64,000 bases of DNA from Posidonia oceanica (Eukaryota > Streptophyta > Magnoliopsida > Alismatales > Posidoniaceae). A program made the translations under genes and the position numbers. The notes beneath the pieces were generated by a model. That model searched no databases and had not been told where the DNA came from. It saw nothing but the letters and a program-made list of their open reading frames with translations. The stretch covers positions 102,504,501 to 102,568,500 of the forward strand of contig JAZBRS010000020.1 of NCBI GenBank assembly GCA_037176725.1, in the 5' to 3' direction. This document shows, piece after piece, positions 33,809 to 44,786 of this stretch. Positions within the stretch are counted from its first letter, which is position 1. The number at the start of each line of letters is the position of its first letter.

Positions 33809-34144
33809 ACCCGAACCGGCGAGCGCGAAGTATGTGAGCGTGAGTTACTATTCCGACGGATGTGCCTTAAATCATGACCCATCGCCAAAATGCAAATGCA
33901 AATGCTGATGCGAATGCAGATGTAATGTAGTGCAATGATGATGCAATGCTGATACTAAAATAAACCTACACTAGTGTCTACCACGCTGAACTCCACTGGG
34001 GAGATGTGGGCGATGCATGCTGATATGATGCGAGATGTGACCCTGCTGGGGAAAACATGCGATGATTGTGTGCATGATGTTGATGCTGCTATCTAGCATG
34101 TGATGCTGGTACTGTTACCTAATGTGTAATGCTGATGTAATGAA
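33809..34144 (-). other. Noncoding 3' region of D
   Basis: ATGATGATGC-like low-complexity DNA with no ORF or motif of note. Confidence 0.5.
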
Positions 34145-34380
34145 TAATGAGTTGATGGACTCATTGCCAGATAGTTAGGGTTATCAGCCCATGGAGTTGA
34201 CGGACTCATTGCCAGATAGTTAGGGTTATCAGCGCAAGGAGTTGACGAACTCATTACTGGATAGTTAGGGTTATCAGCCCAAGGAGTTGACGGACTCATT
34301 GCCGGATAGTTAGGGTTATCAGCCCAAGGAGTTGACAGACTCATTGTCGGATAGTTAGGGTTATCAGCCCAAGGAGTAGG
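34145..34380 (-). repeat. 46-bp tandem hairpin repeat in D (5 copies)
   Basis: Units read AGTTGACGGACTCATTGCCG followed by GATAGTTAGGGTTATCAGCC on the plus strand. Each unit contains GATAG-TTAGGG-TTATC, a stem around the TTAGGG loop (CCCTAA in the sense strand). Confidence 0.85.
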
Positions 34381-34729
34381 ACGCCAGACAGGGTGACGGG
34401 TGTCATCCAAGCAGTTCGGGCTGCCTGCTCGGAGAAGATACCGAAGGCGGCAAAATAAGATGCCCCTGGTATCAGGGATGATACCAGGGGACAGCCGAAG
34501 CATCCGTGGCATCGAAAGAAGGATTGGACAGTTACGACGGGTGTCAATCGAGCAGTTAGGGCTGCCAGTCCGGAGAAGGAAAGGTAGCTTGTCCTTGCCC
34601 GAGGAAGCAAGCAGAGGACCAGAGCGGTGCGGAAAAAAAAGGGGCAAAATTCCCATGCGAAAGAAAAGGGGGCATCTTTTTTGCTGAAAAAGCAAGCAAG
34701 AAAAGCGGACGCACAATAGATGATAGGTT
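34381..34729 (-). other. Noncoding segment with CCCCTGGTATC hairpin and two single TTAGGG-loop hairpins
   Basis: A perfect 11-bp stem at 34463-34473 / 34480-34490 with a 6-base loop. Single GCAGTTCGGGCTGC and GCAGTTAGGGCTGC hairpins lie near 34410 and 34553. The long minus-strand frame over 34093-34809 is repeat-driven. Confidence 0.65.
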
Positions 34730-35625
34730 TCAGACCCATCGACCGCAAGGGAGTGAATGATAAGTTTCGAACTTATCGACCGGAAAGAGGCCAGGAATGA
34801 TAGGTGCAAGCCCTATCAAGACTAGGAAGAGGTCAGGAATGATAAGTGCAAGCCTTATCAAGATCGGACCGCTAGGAATGATAAGTGCAAGCCTTACCAA
34901 GACCAGGAAGAGGTCAGGAATGATAAGTGCAAGCCTTATCAAGACCGGACCACCAGGAATGACAGGTGCAAGCCCTATCAAGATCAGAAAGAGGTCAGGA
35001 ATGATAAGTGCAAGCCTTATCAAGATCGGACCACCAGGAATGATAGGTGCAAGCCCTATCCAGACCAGGAAGAGGTCAGGAATGATAAGTGCAAGCCTTA
35101 TCAAGACCGGACCGCCAGGAATGATAGGTGCAAGCCCTACTAAGACCAGGAAGAGGTCAGGAATGATAAGTGCAAGCCTTATCAAGACCGGACCGCCAGG
35201 AATGATAGGTGCAAGCCCTATCAAGACTAGGAAGAGGTCAGGAATGATAAGTGCAAGCCTTATCAAGACCGGACCGCCAGGAATGATAGGTGCAAGCCCT
35301 ATCAAGACTTGGAAGAGGCCAGGAAGTGGTCAGGAATGATAAGTGCAAGCCTTATCAAGATCGGACTGCCAGGAATGATAGGTGCAAGCCCTACCAAGAC
35401 CAGGAATAGGACAGGAATGATAAGTGCAAGCCTTATCAAGACCGGACCGCCAGGAATGATAGGTGCAAGCCCTATCAAGACCAGGAAGAGGTCAGGAATG
35501 ATAAGTGCAAGCCTTATCAAGACCGGACCACTAGGAATGATAGGTGCAAGCCCTACCAAGACCAGGAAGAGGTTAGGAATGATAAGTGCAAGCCTTATCA
35601 AGATCGGATCGAAAAGCTGAATAGG
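34730..35625 (-). repeat. Tandem GATAAG..CTTATC / GATAGG..CCTATC hairpin array (about 81-bp unit)
   Basis: Alternating modules GATAAGTGCAAGCCTTATC and GATAGGTGCAAGCCCTATC are separated by AAGACCGGACCGCCAGGAAT and AAGACCAGGAAGAGGTCAGG. About ten double units are present. The two stem types differ at paired positions, so base pairing is kept. Open frames on both strands (27-residue period) come from the 81-bp unit. Confidence 0.85.
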
Positions 35626-35935
35626 TGATAGGTTTCGGACCCACCGACCGCGAAAGGGTAACTAATAAGTTTCGAACTTATTGACCACAAAAGGAAAAGA
35701 AAATGATAAGTTTCAGACTTATCGATTGCAAGGAAAGCAAATGATAAGTTTCGGACTTATCGACCGCAAAAGGAAAAGCAAATGATAAGTTTCGGACTTA
35801 TCGACTGGAAGGAAAGCAAATGATAAGTTTCGGACTTATCGACCGCAAGAGAAAAGAAAAGAGCGATAAGTTTCGGACTTATCGACCGGAAGAAAAGAAA
35901 AAGTGATAAGTTTCGGACTTATCGACCGTAAAAGG
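35626..35935 (-). repeat. Tandem GATAAGTTTCGGACTTATC hairpin array (about 36-40-bp unit)
   Basis: About eight copies of a GATAAGT-TTCGG-ACTTATC stem-loop are separated by GACCGCAAAAGGAAAAGCAAAT-like linkers. Related single copies precede the 81-bp array at 34717 and 34757. Confidence 0.85.
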
Positions 35936-36530
35936 TTGAGGGGTACCAAAATCCAAAGGTGGGGTGCAAAACGGATGGGCCCGTGACAGTTAGGCATGTC
36001 AGCCTAGATACAGCTGGAGATGTGATACCATGGGGTAGCAAAAGAGATGCCCTTGGTATCAGGGTGGATACCAGGGGACAGCCGAAGCGCCCTTGGCATT
36101 GAAAAGCAATAGACTAAGCTGACGTGCTTGTCAAACAGGTAGTTAGGGCTACCAGCCCGGCGAAGATCCAGCTGGGAGCACTTGGTGACTTTGCCCATGT
36201 TGACGGTACTGATCTGCAGAGATTCTGGTACCCAAGTGGAACATAGGGTCTTCTTGTAGCCTCCCTTGGCGCTAAGAACATTGGTAGTTGCTTCTGAGCT
36301 TGTGAGCTGTCAGGTTCTGATAGTGCCCTCCTCTTGGCTCTGAGGGGCTGAAGAAGTACGCTGAAGGTATGATTGTAAGACCATGCATGCATCATGTTAT
36401 GGAAGCCAAGCCAAACACACAAGCACATGGTACAAAACATCCTTGCATTCCCAAAGTCTTGGTTACACGCCTATAACAAGCTGAACAGAGTACAGCAAGA
36501 CTCAAAAAGGGATATGCAGATGTAGATGCC
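35936..36530 (-). other. Noncoding region between hairpin arrays and DUF7745-like ORF
   Basis: It holds ACAGTTAGGCATGTC (35988), a near-perfect CCCTTGGTATC/GATACCAGGGG hairpin (36050-36077) and GGTAGTTAGGGCTACC (36138). No gene is seen. Confidence 0.6.
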
Positions 36531-37714
36531 CTAGTCAGTTCGGGCCTTCTTCGACCTCCTGGCGTCAGGAAACAGAGGTGTGCCAGGTGGGATCTCATTA
36601 ATGGGCCAGAGCCCCTACACTTCAGTCAGATACTCAGGGGGTGCATCCTGAGCCCTCGGCGATTGCAATGTCTGTTGATTTCACGCCTTGGCGCATAAGG
36701 TCGGCTAGCTCTGTTGTGGCTGCAACTGTGTTGAAAGGATAGGGCTGGAGCAGCTTTGGTGCGGTGCTGTCGACAAAAGCCCCCTACCGGAGACTAAACT
36801 GCCACATGACCCGAATGGGGTGATACTCCACGCCTTCGATGAACCCCAGTAGGGGCGCCGAAGAAGACGGTGAATGGCTCTGCTGCAGATGGGATGATAC
36901 GCCAGGTTACCGTATCATCTGTCAGCTGTTCTAGCCTTTCGTACTCCTCGTGGATAGTCTTGATGGTCTTGGCGTGGCCGCTGCTGCAGTATGTCTCAAA
37001 TGCATGTTTTTGGGGGCGCAGGATGTTCACCTCTAGATGTCCGGCCAGGCACACTTGTACCAGAGCCCCGCAGCCATGAAAGTGGCGGCAACCGTGCGAA
37101 ATACGGTCCAGCCTGTGGTACGTCTCAGCTAGGACGACAGGTGCCAGGTCGATTTGGCAGGTCACCACAGCAAGGGCGATCTCCGCAACTTCAATAGCAA
37201 CAGTCATCCGGCCATGACTGAAGATCAGCTCGCCCAGGAAGCGGGTGACAAAGCCGCGAAGCCATAATTCATCTCCTAGTGCGGTGTGCTTCTTGGAGAC
37301 TTCCTCGAAATAGTTCAGACGAAACGCAGGTACGAGCCCGTCGATGCAGATCAGTCTTTTCTCGCAGCTTTGTGCAGAGAGCCCCGTGAGTTGTCTCAGG
37401 ATGGCGACATAGCCAGAACGCCTCATGAACACAGCAGGTCCCATGAGCGTGGAGAAGCCGCAGATTTGGCGTACTTCCTCCAGTGTAGGTGTCAGTTCTG
37501 TCCTGCCGAAACGGAATACATGGTGTGCTGGTTTCTAGAACCTTGCAGCAGCACACAAGAGATGTCAGCTGACCTCCGCATCAGCAGCTTTCAGAAGTCT
37601 GGGTGGGATGCCCCACAGGCTCAGCTTTTCACGGTCAGCTTCAGTGAGCATGGCGATCCATTCTCGGAGAGTCTCAGAGTAATGTGTTGGAGTCACCAAG
37701 GTAGGAAAACCCAT
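36531..37714 (-). pseudogene. DUF7745-like ORF of D, degenerate
   Basis: Read from an ATG at 37714, the frame contains REWIAMLTEADREKLSLWG, then GRTELTPTLEEVRQICGF, a long central part with the PVVLAETYHRLD motif, and later VTWRII. These match in order the DUF7745 family, plant proteins of unknown function that are common in and near retroelements. The frame is broken by TGA at 37565-37567 and TAG at 37535-37537, by a shift near 36853, and by TAG at 36783-36785; the likely end is the TAG at 36531-36533. It has the same strand and codon style as pol, and lies 1.7 kb downstream of integrase. Family assignment is from remembered motif patterns and is fairly, not fully, sure. Confidence 0.6.
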
Positions 37715-39408
37715 GGCAGGAGAGAATGCAGGCAGCTGGCACGAAATCTTCGAGTACTTGTAGCCAAAGCTGTTTCATCAATTCGGAACATGTACAGGCA
37801 TGTAATACTTACAGACAGAGAAGCAGATGTGCATATAAAGCTGATAAAGCAGTTCAAACACTATAGCTAGCAATCAAACCACAGCATTGAAGCACACTCA
37901 GCTAAGCAAAAGGGGGCTTCGCCTATACAGGGCAGAGCCGCACAAAAGACACCCTTGACCTCGTCCGTGCAGAGCAAGGAGACAAGGGAAGGGGGCTTCG
38001 TTCGTCTGGAACGAAGTCACAAAGGAGGCACGCTTGTCCTTGTCATGTACGGAGCAAGGGGACATGCGAAAAAGGGACTTCGTCCACCTGGAGCGAAGTC
38101 GCACAGGGATTAGGGGTGGCACCTGATTGCGCAAACCCGACAGCCCAAGAGGGGCCCCCAAGGGGTGCCAAGGTTGTCCTGCTGCCTCTAGAGTGATTAC
38201 TCTATCTCTGACTATTGATGCTTTCCCTGAGCTGCTGGGCTAGTAGTGATTGGTTGATCTGAGGCTTGGAGGCGGTCAACCTGCCTTGGCAGAAGTACTG
38301 TCCCAGCACTGAGCCGAGCCTTGTAGAGTGGGAGAAAAGGGGCAAAAGGAGTGATTTGATAGTGAATAGATGCGTACATGATCTATACTAAACCGATCGC
38401 CCTCAGCATATGGAGTGCTTGATGCCTACTGTAAAGGAAGGAGCGGTCTCTGACTCACCATACTCTACTCGGATTCCTAACTGTTGGTGGCGCTCCAGAA
38501 AGGGTATTATGGGCGCTCAGATGGTGTAATGAGGACGGGCTCCAGGCCAAACTCCCAAGGACCTACACCTACTCTTTTCATTTTTCTTGTCTTTTGCTCC
38601 CACATAGGTGTGCAGTACTTTCCCTATCCTTGGCTTGGGGGGGTAATAGGTGTCTGGTAATGGCTGGGAGGAATGGCTAGGCCCCACGGGATCTGTGTAT
38701 TTCCCAAGTGCAAATTTGGTTCCTCTCTAAGACAGGGAAAGGGGGCGGAATCACGCTGCTTGCCTTTGTTTCTAGGGCTGACTTTTGTTTTTGCCCCCTT
38801 TTTGTTTTGCTTGTTTTCTTATTTGTCTTTTCTTTCTTGTTCTTTTTATTTTCTCTTTTTCTTTGGCTTGCAGGCTTTCGCTGTCCCTAACTTAGAGGTA
38901 ATGGGCGCCTGGTTTTGAGACAAAAGGGGCTAGGCCTTGTATGAGTTGTGGATTTACAGGTGTGGATTTGGATCCTCCCCAAGGCAAATTGGAGGGACGA
39001 GGTTGTACTGCACACCTCTATCTCTAGGGCCAACTTCTGTCTTCGCCTTCTAGTCTTCTGTGGTGGCTAGGCTAAGGCATGTAGGTCTTGCTTACACTCT
39101 CTCACACCCTAGGATTTTTACTCCCTCTTGAGGTGTAAGTCCTGAAAAAGTTTAGACATTCCGTCTATCCTCACTGGATGGTGGCTCCCTCACTGGTTAG
39201 GACATCCAAGTAGTGTTAGGTGAGGTAGAGCGTACTCCTTCTAGGGTAGGCAAGCATCTCCAATTTTTGTCATCGGGCTTATGATAGTAATGCACATAAT
39301 ACATTTACAACTTTCTCTGCTGAAAAAAATAAACAAGCCTAAAATGCATGGGAAAGAAGGAATGCAAGAAGTAAGGGAGAGGGAACTCTGCAAGGTAGCA
39401 GCGGCAGG
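37715..39408 (-). other. Spacer between integrase and DUF7745-like ORF of D
   Basis: No conserved protein is recognised in 1.7 kb. The part 37905-38110 holds three related units of about 65-75 bases with GACTTCG...CGAAGTC inverted repeats (for example 38067-38100). The part 38580-39080 has two related halves sharing AATTTGGTTCCTC / GATTTGGATCCTC and TCTAGGGCTGACTTTTG / TCTAGGGCCAACTTCTG sequences, suggesting an old local duplication. Confidence 0.55.
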
Positions 39409-40290
39409 CTACTGGTAGTACTTATTAAGGTAGCATGAATTGACTGACTCAGACTGCTCGACCTGGTCCATGTCCTCAAGGACTGCTGCGCCGCCAGAGA
39501 AGATCCGCTTGACTAAGAAGGGGCCACACTAGTTGGGCCGGAATTTCCCTCGGCCATCGAGGAGATGGATGGCTCGGAGGACCATATCCCCTAGATTGAA
39601 GCTTCTGGGCCTAACCTTCTTCAAGTATGCTCTGGCCGAGTGCTTCTGGTAGCACTAAGCATGATGTATGGCCTGCAGCCTATGCTCATCAATCAGGTTC
39701 AGCTGGATATGGCGGTCTTCGACCCATTCTGCTTCTTCCAGCTCGGCTTCTCGTAGGATCTGCAGTGAGGGGATCTCTACTTCGACAGGCAGCACTGCCT
39801 CCATGCCGTACACCAAAGAATACGGGGTGGCTCCTATTGAGGTCCGGACTGCTGTCCTGTACGCCCAGAGCACGTACGGAAGCTTATCATGCCAGTCATT
39901 GTGAGTCTCTGCCATCTTTTTCAAGATTTTGACTAGGTTCTTGTTGGCAGACTCTACCGCGCCATTCATCTGTGCCCGATAAGGTGAGGATCGGTGATGC
40001 TTGATGTGGAAGCTCCGTAGGTAGTCTTCGATCCTCTTGGCTATGAAGTTTGTGCCGTTATCAGAGATGAGCACGTGCGGGACCCCATACCGGGCTATGA
40101 TATTGTTTCTGATAAACTTTTCGGTAGCCACGGCAGTAACTGTCTTGTAGGAGGCCGCTTCCACCCACTTAGTAAAGTAGTCGATCGGCACCAGAATGTA
40201 GCATTGATCGTTGGAAGCTGGTGGGTGTATGGCACCAATGACATCGATCCCCTAGGTGGAGAAGGGCCATGGCGAAGACATGCTGTGCAA
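39409..40290 (-). pseudogene. pol: Integrase of D (catalytic core and C-terminus)
   Basis: The frame continues from the RNase H part without a shift. It shows IDVIGA, then IDYFTKWVEAASY, ISDNGTNF (second Asp) and NGAVESANK (catalytic Glu), the DDE core of a Ty3/gypsy integrase, then YAYRT-type AYRTAVRTSIGATPYSL and a C-terminal part with KKVRPRSFNLGD and a GKFRPN element. TAG codons interrupt it at 40252-40254, 39655-39657 and 39529-39531, the first and last at positions where relatives have Trp and the middle where relatives have Gln. The natural end is the TAG at 39409-39411. Role: cuts and joins retrotransposon cDNA into host DNA. The HHCC zinc region lies upstream (40300-40480). No inserted chromodomain is seen, as expected for Tat. 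Confidence 0.85.
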
Positions 40291-41130
40291 TTCCTGTGGG
40301 GGAGCATGTATGAAGTTCCCATGTATCTGGCAGCTATGGCACTTGCACACAAATTGGCAATAGTCTGCCTCCATGGTTGACCAGAAGTAGCCTTGGAGCA
40401 TAATCTTCTTGCTCAGCAACACACCATTCATGTGAGGGCTGCAGGTCCCTGCATGGACTTGGAGCATCAGTGCGTTGGCTTCCTTTTTGTCTACGCAGCG
40501 TAGGAGCATCTGGTCGTAAGATCTTCTGTACAGATGTCCTACCCCTATCACATACTTTGACGCCAGATGTGCCAAAGTCTTTCTGTCTGTTGCTGAGGCG
40601 CTAGGTGGGGGGTTGCCAAATTCCAGGAAGACTTTAATGTCGTGGTACCATGGGAGTTCCTCTGTTGGATCCACTTCCTCGATAGTCATGCAGTGTGCGG
40701 GTTGTTCCACGCAAGAGACGGATACATCCACTGCACGATGTTCGGGTATGGAGAGCCAAGATGCTAAGGTTGCTAGAGCATCTGCATAGGCGTTCTTGGC
40801 TCTATTCATGTAAGTGAAGCGGATGTCTTCAAATTCTTCTATCAGCTTCAGTAGGCATTCATGGTAAGGTACCAACTTGGGGTCCTTGGTCTTCCAGTCA
40901 CCGTTAACTTGGGAGATAACTAGCATCGCATCTCCGTGTACATGCAGCTTGCGCACATCATGCTCGAGTGCGACTTGTAGTCCCAGAAGGCAGGCTTCAT
41001 ATTCTGCCTCATTGTTGGTGCAAGGGAATATCATCTTCCTTGCAAAGGGAATTAGAACTCCCTACGGCGTTGATAGGACAGTGCTGATGCCTCTGCCCCT
41101 TCTATTGACTGTGCCATCGAAGTACAGATG
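40291..41130 (-). pseudogene. pol: Archaeal-type RNase H and integrase zinc-binding region of D
   Basis: After the TAG closing the reverse-transcriptase frame comes HLYFDGTVN, then TAG at 41062-41064, then NNEAEYEACLLGL, LHVHGDAMLVISQVNG and KNAYADALATLAS. This is the second RNase H that marks the Tat lineage. It keeps the Asp/Glu pattern, whereas the first RNase H (in the preceding frame) lacks a clear DAS motif, so this domain probably supplied the activity. It is followed by a zinc-binding region with VHAGTCSPHMNG and CKCHSCQ (H-H-C-C). Frame is kept over the whole 840 bases. Known: aRNH in Tat elements. Inferred: loss of function by ambers only. Confidence 0.85.
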
Positions 41131-42624
41131 CTACTGTAATTCGTCTTTAGGATCCTCTTGCTCTGAATCCTCCATGGCGAAGAGGATGTCTTCATCGGGG
41201 AACTGTGTCTGTAGAGGCTGGTATTCAGGTAAGGGGAAGTCGACCAGACGATCTGTCGTGGCTTGCCCCTTCATTGACTTCTGTGTGACGAAGGTGATGT
41301 CGTATTGAGACAATAACACCTGCCACATAACACATCTACCCACCATAGCTGGCTTCTGAAAAAGGAACTTCATGGGGTCATGCCGGCATAAGAGCTGAAC
41401 TGGGTGCGCCATCATGTAATGCCTTAGCTTCTGCGTGGCCCAGACTAGAGATAGGCAGGTCTTCTCTATGGTGCTATACTTGGCTTCGCAATCAGTAAAC
41501 TTCTTGCTCAGGTAATAGATGGCACGCTCCTTTCTATCGGTTTTATCATGTTGGCCCAAGATGGCGCCCATGGAATGCTGTGTGGTAGAAAGATAGAGAA
41601 TCAGGGGTCTCCCTGGCACGGGGGAGACCAGGACAGGAGGCTTGATCAGGAGCTGCTTGATTTTGTCAAATGCAGCTTGGCACTCCTCGCACCAACTGAT
41701 CTGTGCATTCCTCTTCAGGAGCTTGAAGATTGGTTCGCAAATGGGTGTGAGTTGTGCAATGAACCAGCTGATAAACTGCAGACGCCCCAACAGGCCTCTG
41801 ACTTCTTTCTCAGTCTTGGGTGGTGGCATGTCCACGACGGCTTTGGCCTTACTCGGGTCCACTTCAATTCCCCTCTGGCTGACGATGTAGCCCAATAGCT
41901 TGCCGGATGATACCCCGAACACGCATTTACTGGGGTTAAGGCGAAGCTTGTACTTCCTCAGGTGATCAAAGAGCTTCTTGAGGCAGATAAGGTGATCCTC
42001 AGGCTCTCTAGACTTAGCAATAATGTCGTCCATGTAGACCACGACTTCTTGGTGCATGAGGTCGTGGAATAATGCTGTCATCGCCCTCTGATATGTTGCT
42101 CCAGCATTCTTGAGCCCAAATGGCATGACCTGATAGCAGAAGACTCCCCAGGGGGTGATGAATGAGGTCTTCTCCATGTCTTCTTCTACCATTCTGATCT
42201 GATTGTAGCCGGAGAAGCCGTCTATGAAGGAGAGCATCTTGTGTCCCGTAGTGTTGTCCACCAGGACGTCGATGTGCGGTAGAGGGAAGTTGTCCTTAGG
42301 ACTGGCTTTGTTCAGATCCCTATAATCAATGCACATACAGACCCATCCGTCCTTCTTGGGCACAGGCACGACATTCGCGAGCCATTCTGGATAGAGGACG
42401 ACCTTGAGAAAACCAACGCTATACTGCTTCATGATTTCCTCCTTGATTTTGAGCAACCATTGTGGTCGCCACTTCCGAAGCTTCTACTTTACTGGCTTCG
42501 CGTCTGAATCTAAAGGCAAGTTGTGCACCACAATCTCGACATCAAGGCCGACCATGTCTTCATAGCTCCAAGCGAAGACATTTGCATATTCCATAAGGAA
42601 TGCAATAAACTCTGCTTTGGCCTA
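41131..42624 (-). pseudogene. pol: Reverse transcriptase and first RNase H of D
   Basis: The longest open part is 42456-41131 (441 residues). Motifs: PVPKKDGWVCMCIDYRDLN (residues 32-49), FIDGFSGYNQI with catalytic Asp 79, FGLKNAGATYQRAM (113-126), YMDD at 141-144, LNPSKCVFGV (173-182) and a connection/RNase H part at about 260-350 with YYLSKKFTDCE. The frame extends upstream through TAG at 42484-42486 to TAG at 42622-42624 with FIAFLMEYANVFAWSYEDM between them. The first RNase H has ILYLSTTQ where Ty3-type enzymes have an Asp, as in Ogre. Role: copies element RNA to DNA in the particle. Catalytic residues are intact; the in-frame stops make the copy defective unless read through. Confidence 0.9.
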
Positions 42625-43206
42625 GGGCGGCAGTAGGGTGCTGATGCGGACCTCTCTGACATCTTCAGTTGTGCCAACATTGATAACCTCCGTCTCTTCC
42701 TTGACATGGAGGTTGGGCCCTTCCAGGTCGTCATCATAAGGTTGGAACTCAGGCGATGGTTCATCATTCTCATCCACGCCTGTATCCCCCTCCTCCTCAT
42801 ATGCAATGAGTTCTGAGAGGATCTCCTTCTCGAATGTAGGATCCGTAATGTCGAAGGAGTGGACAGGTTCCGCCTCTTGATCCGGATGATGCCTCAGGAT
42901 GGTCACACTCACTCGAGTATTTCTGTGGGCTCGGTGGGTGACGTCTGCTTCAGTGGTGCATGGTCCTACTGACTGATCCGGCTGTACTGGCTGCTCTGTC
43001 TGCTCCGGCACCACTGTCGCTGCTGGGACTGTCTGGAATGCTGGGACTACTCTGTCTGCTACTGCTGCTGTCTGTACTGTCTCTTCCTCTGCGTTCTCAA
43101 ATGTGCTCACAGGAGTGCCGAAGATGGACAACTGTTCTCTAGGCAACGAATCTGTGTACTGTCGCCAGATGCGCCGCTTGTGCGGGGCATGTGCCGCATG
43201 AACCAC
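42625..43206 (-). pseudogene. Linker of D polyprotein before reverse transcriptase
   Basis: An open frame of about 194 codons in the same frame as reverse transcriptase and separated from it only by the TAG at 42622. It is acidic in its second half (EKEILSELIAYEEEGD) with a Gln/Val/Pro-rich first half. It matches no domain. In Tat/Ogre elements the stretch between protease and reverse transcriptase is long and poorly conserved. A one-base shift near 43200 separates it from the upstream protease frame. This is the only frameshift between protease and the end of integrase. Confidence 0.6.
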
Positions 43207-44786
43207 CTAGACCCTCCTTCAGGCTGCGAAGCGATTAACTCGTCTGGTCTAGTGGGTGCTGCCTCCGGTTCTTCTTCGAAGACCATGATAGAGGAATGGT
43301 CTTGCGGCAGGGAGGGATCTGCGGCCACGACTTTCCCTTTCCTCAACGTCTGCTGCTCGGCGGCGTCTTCAGCGAACACCGCGAGTTGTTCCTGGAAGAG
43401 CAACTCCAAGTCTTCAAGCCTGTTAGCCACCTAGGCTTCTGCAGTCGCACCTTCCTCGTCTTCAGAGGGTGTGTCGACGTAATAGGCACAAGCGGCCTCT
43501 TCAGAGTCCTGCTCGGTGATTCCTTCACCTACGGGGTCTGCTCTGGCTTCCAGACATATCACCGACTGGGGCATCTGTTCTATTACTGGCTGGTTGGCTG
43601 GCTGACCTCCTAGCATGACTGGTTGCAGCACTAGAGGGATCAGAGATGTGAACAGGCTGGTCAGGGATGCCACTAATAGTGGTGCCGACAGGGACAGTGC
43701 TGTGGCTGGAGGGGAGGCAAAGGCACTCTTCTGAAGGTCTAATAGCTAGACGGTTGCTCTAAGGGATGAAGCGCCGGCACCAATGTGTGATGGTGGTTGT
43801 TTCTCTGTAGTAGCGGTGGGGGTCTTCTACAACGTTAGATCTGCTGAAGCTGACGGCGATATGGCTGATGGTGCCGCCTGCTTTGCTTATGGAACTACTG
43901 ATGAGGCAGGCTGAGTCACGCCGTCGCCTGAATCGACTGATTGCACCCCCAGAAATGGTAACTTCAGTACTGGTGTGGCTGCGACCGCGAGTGGACAAAT
44001 GGCTGGTGCTTGCAGAGGTACTCCTGATTCTGGAGCTTCTGAAATGGCTGTCATAGGCACTGGTGAAGCTGCAGAAGAAGAAACCGTCATCTCTGACACA
44101 GACTTTGCTGAATCTACCACTGTATCAGGATAAGGGAGGGCCAGGCAGACTGACTGGGAGATTGCAGGGCTGATCTGGGCTTCTTCCTTGGACTGTGCTG
44201 GGAAAACCGTGCCAGGCTGCTCTTCATCCGAATAATAATCCTCTATGCAGACCCACTCCTTTGTCGATAGTGGGAGGCTCTGGCATGGTGCTGGCTGGGC
44301 TGTTGCTGGGCTCGTGTTCGGGTCGAGAATACCTGCACTGACGAAGTTAGTGAGGTCCTGAGGGATCACGAGCTTCCGCTTCCCCGAATGCAGGCGCTCA
44401 CCATCACAGGGTTGCCATTCATATCCTAGGCCTTGGAACTTTTCGCGCTCCTCGGTAGTGACCGGCTCGGCGATCCCTTGGTCGTGACGCCCAAGTGGCA
44501 TTCCCTTCTCATAGCCCTACCTGCGGCAGATGTTCTCGACCATCCTGGAAGGGTTACAATGAACGGCCAGAGAGCTGACATGCTCAAGAAGAGGAATAAA
44601 GTTAACCGGCTCAAACCGGTTAACACAGTACAAAGTATCCGACGGCTTAGGATCAAATTGGACAGTTGGCTGGGATACAGAAGAGACCACCTCGACCAGT
44701 TCCTTGTCAAAGTTTTCCACCATGATGACAATAACATCGTTGTCGTAGTGAAACTTTATCATACAGTGGAGGGTCGAGGGGATCAC
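43207..44786 (-). pseudogene. Post-protease region of D with G-patch-like motif
   Basis: It continues the protease frame: FDKELVEVVSSVSQP, then GYEKGMPLGRHDQGIAEPV at about 44516-44440, a G-patch-like element commonly seen after protease in Ogre/Tat polyproteins, then a Ser/Pro/Ala-rich low-complexity linker and ANRLEDLELLFQEQLAVF near 43425. Interruptions: TAG at 44787, 44517, 43827, 43746 and 43431, and TAA at 43887, all in one frame with no indel over 1.35 kb. The function of the linker is unknown. Confidence 0.65.

Noticed and set aside
34797..35620. Long repetitive frames on both strands (27-residue period)
   Set aside because: They are open on both strands at once because the 81-bp unit lacks stops in those frames. 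No protein family is seen.
34145..35935. CRISPR-like array
   Set aside because: Repeats are tandem with conserved linkers, inside a plant retrotransposon, with no cas genes.
36870..37870. Plus-strand frames opposite the DUF7745-like ORF (for example 37286-37870)
   Set aside because: They are shadows of the minus-strand coding region; only the minus strand shows family motifs.
39409..43206. Reassigned UAG codon (UAG = Gln)
   Set aside because: TAG also replaces invariant Trp positions (for example 40252 and 39529), and many Gln are still CAG in the same frame. C-to-T change explains both.
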